Positions 59,656 through 64,000 of a DNA stretch of 64,000 bases are shown in pieces. Numbering within the stretch: position 1 is the first letter of the stretch; every line of letters begins with the position of its first letter. Both the position numbers and the translations under genes were made by a program. Origin of the DNA: Vibrio tapetis subsp. tapetis (lineage in GTDB: Bacteria > Pseudomonadota > Gammaproteobacteria > Enterobacterales > Vibrionaceae); assembly GCF_900233005.1 (NCBI RefSeq), contig NZ_LT960611.1:3658001-3722000 (forward strand), written 5' to 3'. The notes under the pieces are model-generated. The model was not told the origin of the DNA. It saw only the letters and a program-made list of their open reading frames with translations, and did not search any database.

Positions 59656-61223
59656 GAGGCTGTAGGATTTCTCCTAAATCCATCTCAATTCTGATCCTAC
59701 CGCCATTTCATCACGATATGAACTTGAACGCACTAACTCTTTGTGATCTAATCTAAATTATTCGCCACGAGACACGGTTATGCCCAACATCAAAACCGAT
59801 TACTCGAACCAGAACATGTTTGTCCCTATCATCATTGATGAACAACTCATACCCAGCACCATCGAATTCGCCATTTCTCACATCCTCGATAATCACCTCG
59901 ACCTCTCGCCCTTTGATGCGCACTACCACAACGACAAAAACGGAGCGGCGGCTTACCCTCCATCATGCTTAAGGTTATTTTTTACGCCTATTCCTTCGGC
60001 ATGTTATCTAGCCGTCGCATAGAAAGGGCTTGCGTCAACAACGTCACCTTCATGTGCTTATCGGGCGATGAACGACCACACTTCACCACGATCGCGGCTT
60101 TCATCGCACAAATGAAGGACACCATCGAACCACTGTTCACTCAGGTTCTCATGATATGCGATGAACAAAGCCTAATTGGCCGTAACATGTTTGCTATTGA
60201 TGGCTGTAAAATCTCATCCAATACCAGTAAAGAATGGAGTGGCACACACGAAGAGCTTCACCGTAAAAAAGAAAAACAACAGTGAGCGAGCCAACGCATC
60301 CTAGAGCGTCACCAAAGCTAAGATACTCTCCCAAATGAGGTTATCGAACAAGACCTAAGACAAAAACAAAAGCTTGATAACAGCGCCGATAAAATAGGTG
60401 CATTTCTGGCGAGCACTAAAGACAAATTGGGCAGCAGTAAAAAAACCGTAAAAAGCAACATCACGGACAATGACAGCGCTAAAATGACCATCTCAAAAAG
60501 CACGATTCAAGGTTATAATGGCATCGCCATCACGGATGACAAGTACCAAATTATTTTACACAGCCAAGTATGGGGAAACGTTGGTGAGCAGCAAACATTA
60601 AAGCCTGTTACTCCATTTCTATGTTCGAGTTCAACCAAGACGAAATAACTTGCCGATGCTCTGCAGGAAATATGATGCGACTGAGCAGCAAGAACGCCGT
60701 CATCCGTGGGGAGCGCGTTGCTCAGTTTTGTGGATACCTAAACGACTGCAGACAACATCTTATCGACCGCTGTGCATGAGAAAACCGCCTGGCAGACAAG
60801 TCTTCTTCATCTACAAAAACACAAAAGACTTTGACCACATGCAGACCATGAAAGACAAGATTTATAGTCCAGAAGGAAGGCGGCAATACAGTAAACGACT
60901 TGGGTGTGTTGAACCTGTTTTTGGCAACATCACCGTCAACAAACAGATGAATCGATTTACGCTAAGAGGACAAAAGAAAGTAAACGCCTAATGGGCGATG
61001 TTCAGCATGCTTCACAACATAGAAAAGCTACGAAATTTCATTATCTAGAGGGTAAAACCTCTCAAATCAACGAAAACCCAGATTACCTCTCATCCTGTCA
61101 CTCTATCTTTCCTGACCATGATAAAGGTCGCTATCATCGCGCAGCATTTAGGCCATTATCGGTAGGATAAATGACGATAAAAGTAGAGGGAATCGGCGAA
61201 AAAGTGAGAAATTCTACAGCCTC
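59656..61223 (+). mobile_element. IS1182-like element, decayed
   Basis: Bounded by inverted repeats GAGGCTGTAGGATTTCTC (59656-59673) and GAGAAATTCTACAGCCTC (61206-61223), one mismatch in 18. It contains a broken transposase gene. No clear target duplication. Confidence 0.75.
59780..60990 (+). pseudogene. IS1182-family transposase, several frameshifts
   Basis: Pieces in order: MPNIKTDYSNQNMFVPIIID and LDLSPFDAHYHNDKNGAAAY, then after a shift MLKVIFYAYSFGMLSSRRIE, GDERPHFTTIAAFI, AIDGCKISSNTSKEWSGTHE, then further frames with the cysteine-bearing and C-terminal parts (LGCVEPVFGNITVNKQMNRF). The order matches IS1182-type DDE transposases. At least three frameshifts and stops make it inactive. 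Confidence 0.8.
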
Positions 61224-61363
61224 AACGTGTACTTTCCTTTATTATCAAACGTCATCGATTCTTGTTCTAAACAACATGTCCCACAAACACAACTTACCCA
61301 AATGACACCACTTCAAAAAATACACCTATCGACAATATAATTATGCCGAATATAACCAAAATC

Positions 61364-62216
61364 GGGATTGTTGCAAAAAATCAGCCAAGACTCAGAATTC
61401 AATTCTATCTTTCCTGATCTAGTGACCCAATGACCAATCTCGCATTCAAATGGAAACACTTTGCTCTTGAAATCATTCTTTGGTGTCTGGGTATGGTTCG
61501 TCCCAATGAGTTACGCCAACCTCAGCGACATGCTGGCAGAACGAGAGGTTTCGATTAATCGCTCGATCATTTATCGTTGGTTCATGGAATTTGCCACAGC
61601 ATTACGCAAGAAGTTACGCCGCCATCAGTTCATCCGAACAGACTCTTCGTGGCAGCTCGATGAAACCTACGCCAAGGTGAAAGGGAAATGGCATTATCTG
61701 TATCGAGCTATTAACAAGCAAGGCGAAACACTGGACTTCTATTTCTCCCAAAAACGGAATAAAAACGCGGCTTATCAGTTCTTGAAACGGTACCTAAGAG
61801 ATTATGATGTAGACACTCAGCCTAAGACCTTGAACACGGATAAGCACTCCTCGTATGCTCATGCTATCTCGATCCTGAAGAAGGAAGGACGGCTGCGAGC
61901 GGATGTCGAGCAACGGCAAGTGAAGTATCTCAATAATGGTATCGAGTCCGATCACGCCGCATCAAGAAGCTCGTTGTCAGCACAAGCAGTTTTAAAATAC
62001 GAAAGCGAGCCTGGTCAACCATCGAGAGATTCGAATCACTGCGAATGTTGAACAAAGGCCAGTTTGATTTCTGGTTACGTCATGATGAGCGTAAAACGCT
62101 TGTTCGGGAGAGATCTGCCTTCATGAATCGTCTCTTCAATGTTGAGGTGGTCTACGCAGTAATGGTTAAGCCCATTACTGCGTAGACTTGCATTCCATAA
62201 TTAGTTGCAACAGCCC
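61364..62216 (+). mobile_element. IS6-family element, decayed copy
   Basis: Left end GGGATTGTTGCAAAAAATC and right end TTGCAACAGCCC, with numerous substitutions and small indels relative to the 860-bp intact copies. It borders the ABC transporter gene. Confidence 0.88.
61430..62160 (+). pseudogene. IS6-family transposase, frameshifted
   Basis: The ATG at 61430 opens MTNLAFKWKHFALEIILW, then indels near 61485-61502 shift the frame. The middle (SWQLDETYAKVKGKWHYLYR) is intact, and a one-base loss near 61957 (GCCGCATCAAGAAGC) shifts it again before the C-terminus. Not functional. Confidence 0.85.
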
Positions 62217-62290
62217 TAACAAAAGAGACGAAGAAAGCAAATCCGCGCGTTCACGTGTTGGCGTCTTGGCGCCTATCCCCATAATGCGCG

Positions 62291-64000
62291 CTAGAACCGA
62301 GCACTGACCCCGCTTAACGCAGCAATATCAATCACGCGATCCGCGGAATCGATTGTGCTGGGACGGTGAGCCACAATCACACGGGTGATCGCGGCTTGGT
62401 CATGGATCATAGTGTTGATGTGTTGCTCCGATTGGGCATCCAAGTGACTGGTTGCTTCATCAAAGATCAGGATGTCTGGTTGTCGATATAAAGCTCTGGC
62501 GAGGAGCACGCGTTGTTTTTGTCCTCCGGACAATGTTGCCCAATTCACCTACCAAGGTTTCATATCCCATCGGTAATTGCTCAATGTGCTGGCGAATGTC
62601 GGCCACTTCCCTTACTCGCTGCGTATCGATATGGAGGTCGAAAAACGAAATGTTTTCTTCTAGTGAGCCAGATAACAGGGTGTCATCTTGCATTACGCTC
62701 CCTATCATTTGGCGATACTCGCTCAAATTCAGCGAACTGAGTGGCGTGCCGTCGATGAATATTTGACCTTGGGTGGGCGTTAACATACCGAGCATAAGCT
62801 TAATGACGGTGGTTTTACCACACCCTGAGGCGCCAATCAGGGCGACGGCTTCACCCGCGAGGATCTCAAAGCTGAGATCCTCGATCACGCGAGGCTCGTG
62901 CTCAGAATACTGATAACTGACATGTTCAAAACGAATGCTGGGTGACAAGTGTGCAACGTCGACATAGGAACGCTGAGGCTCGTGCTCCTCTCGTTCAGTC
63001 AATACCACATCTCCAACACGCTCTAAGTGTAAACTCAGCATCTTGAGCTGAAACAGAGTATCAATAAAGCCTGAAACCCGGCTAGAGAACTGATCTTTAA
63101 ACGATAACCCCGCTATGAGCATCCCTACAGTCAGATCCCCGGTGAGCGCCGCAGCGGTGCCGACCCAAACGATCATGAGACCTTCAATACCAAAAATCAG
63201 AGTACTCATCGACTCGAACATAATGCCGAGTTTCTGCTGTCGAATGTCGGCATTGCGCTCATTGACCAAAAGGTTTTGCCAGCGAACCGCGCGATTGTCA
63301 GTGCCGCCAAACAATCGGATGCTCTGGATGCTTCGGACGGTTTCCAGAAAATACGTTTTTTCTTTGGCACTAGATAAAATGAACTCGAGATTGAGTTCGC
63401 GAAATCGTGCGAACAATCCTTTTCGCAGCAGGAAGTAGACACTCATGGCCCCCAGAGCGATGGCGGCAATTGTAGGATCATAACTCAATAGCATGGCCAA
63501 CGCGCCTATCGCCAACATCCCGTCTAACAGCGCTTCGACAATTTGTTTCGTAATGGCACTTTCGATAACGTCCAAGGAATCAAACCGTGACGCAATATCG
63601 CCAAGGTTACGCTTTTCAAAAAATGGAATCGGTAAGTGTATCATGTGCTGAAAGACGCGCGCGCGCCACTGCAGGTTAAAACTGGTGCTGACCGCCATGA
63701 CGGTCCAGGCGCGCAATGCGCTGGCACCTACGCGGATCAGCAACAGTAAGCCAAAACCCACAATGACCAGGGACAATAAGCTGCTATCTTGGCTGGGGAC
63801 AACGTGGTCAATCACCACCTGGGGCAGAAAGCTGGCTCCTAAGACACAAATCTCATACATCAGTGCTAACGCTACAATTTTCGCTAACGAGCCGATCAAA
63901 CCGCTAGGGCGGCCGAACACATCGCGCAGGGTAGGTTGATGGATGTCATGGTGCGTGATGGTCATGCTGTTGAGCGGAGTCAGCTCTAAAATCACTCCCG
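62291..64000 (-). pseudogene. CvaB/RaxB-type export ABC transporter, partial and frameshifted
   Basis: An ABC exporter fusing membrane and ATPase domains; it continues past the window end. The first visible residues (ILELTPLNSM, then LRDVFGRPSGLIGSLAKIVA) are those that follow the C39 peptidase in CvaB/RaxB bacteriocin exporters, so the peptidase probably lies beyond 64000. Several membrane helices follow, then Walker A GASGCGKTTVIKL and a Q-loop MQDDTLLSGS. At about 62534 a one-base loss shifts the frame just before the signature LSGGQKQR, and Walker B ILIFDEATSHLDAQ with the H-loop VIVAHRPSTI continue in the other frame to 62291. A single sequencing indel would restore the gene. Confidence 0.8.

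Overview
The window reads as part of a large mosaic plasmid, or plasmid cointegrate, of a gammaproteobacterium. Family resemblances (an IncFII-like RepA, an RstA-like regulator, HigBA, an IS10-like relic, the style of the IS6-family element) suggest a marine Vibrionaceae host such as Vibrio or Photobacterium. That host call is inference: no chromosomal marker or rRNA is present. 

Layout. 1-6870 is a defence segment: the tail of hsdS, a complete type I restriction subunit hsdR, a HEPN/Abi-type abortive-infection gene and a frameshifted gene of unknown family. 6.9-9.2 kb is non-coding and repeat-rich: a homopolymer-laden patch that looks like bad base calling, a pair of related repeats each carrying a different hexanucleotide tandem array, and a LexA-controlled dinI-like gene. 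9.3-17.5 kb is accessory DNA cut up by IS6-family copies: an orphan-family gene, an Rpn nuclease stub, a higBA toxin-antitoxin pair, a serine resolvase with its own inverted-repeat site, a secreted nuclease-like protein and a second poor-quality patch. 17.5-25.3 kb is plasmid backbone: a parAB operon with small co-operonic genes, then a RepA replicon with a leader peptide and an antisense-RNA-like control region. 25.4-35.3 kb holds a chemoreceptor bracketed by IS6 ends, a truncated IS10-like element, an intact IS6 copy, a nuclease-like gene split by a complete IS21-type element, and a two-gene operon encoding a second member of the orphan family. 35.5-37.2 kb is a second replication-control module organised exactly like the first but driving a different HTH protein. 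37.3-39.3 kb is an IS200/IS605 element (tnpA/tnpB). 

From 39.4 to 54 kb runs a regulator-plus-transfer block: LuxR-type and TraY/Arc-like small regulators, then a tightly overlapping operon of VirB-type conjugation genes (virB3, B2, B4, B5, B6, B8, B9, B10) continuing directly into type IVb pilus genes (pilL-, pilN-, pilO-, pilP-like). It ends in a pilQ-type ATPase cut off and fused in frame to a topoisomerase zinc-ribbon tail, so a deletion has removed the rest of the pilus genes. No relaxase, coupling protein or VirB11 lies in the window. 54-57.7 kb holds small unknown genes, a ribbon-helix-helix/PemK-like toxin-antitoxin pair with clear operators, and an ardC antirestriction gene beheaded by an intact IS6 copy. 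58.5-64 kb has an OmpR-type regulator lacking its phosphoacceptor aspartate, a decayed IS1182-type element, a decayed IS6 copy and the 3' part of a frameshifted CvaB/RaxB-type export ABC transporter running off the end. 

Three observations stand out. Two antisense-controlled replicons sit in one molecule, each followed at about 290 bp by the same ~105-bp repeat, with a third copy at 54.4 kb. The hexanucleotide-array repeats occupy equivalent positions in two sister elements. The pilQ-topoisomerase fusion and the interrupted nuclease gene are also unusual. Many single-base frameshifts plus two homopolymer patches mean that consensus errors are a live explanation for several broken genes.
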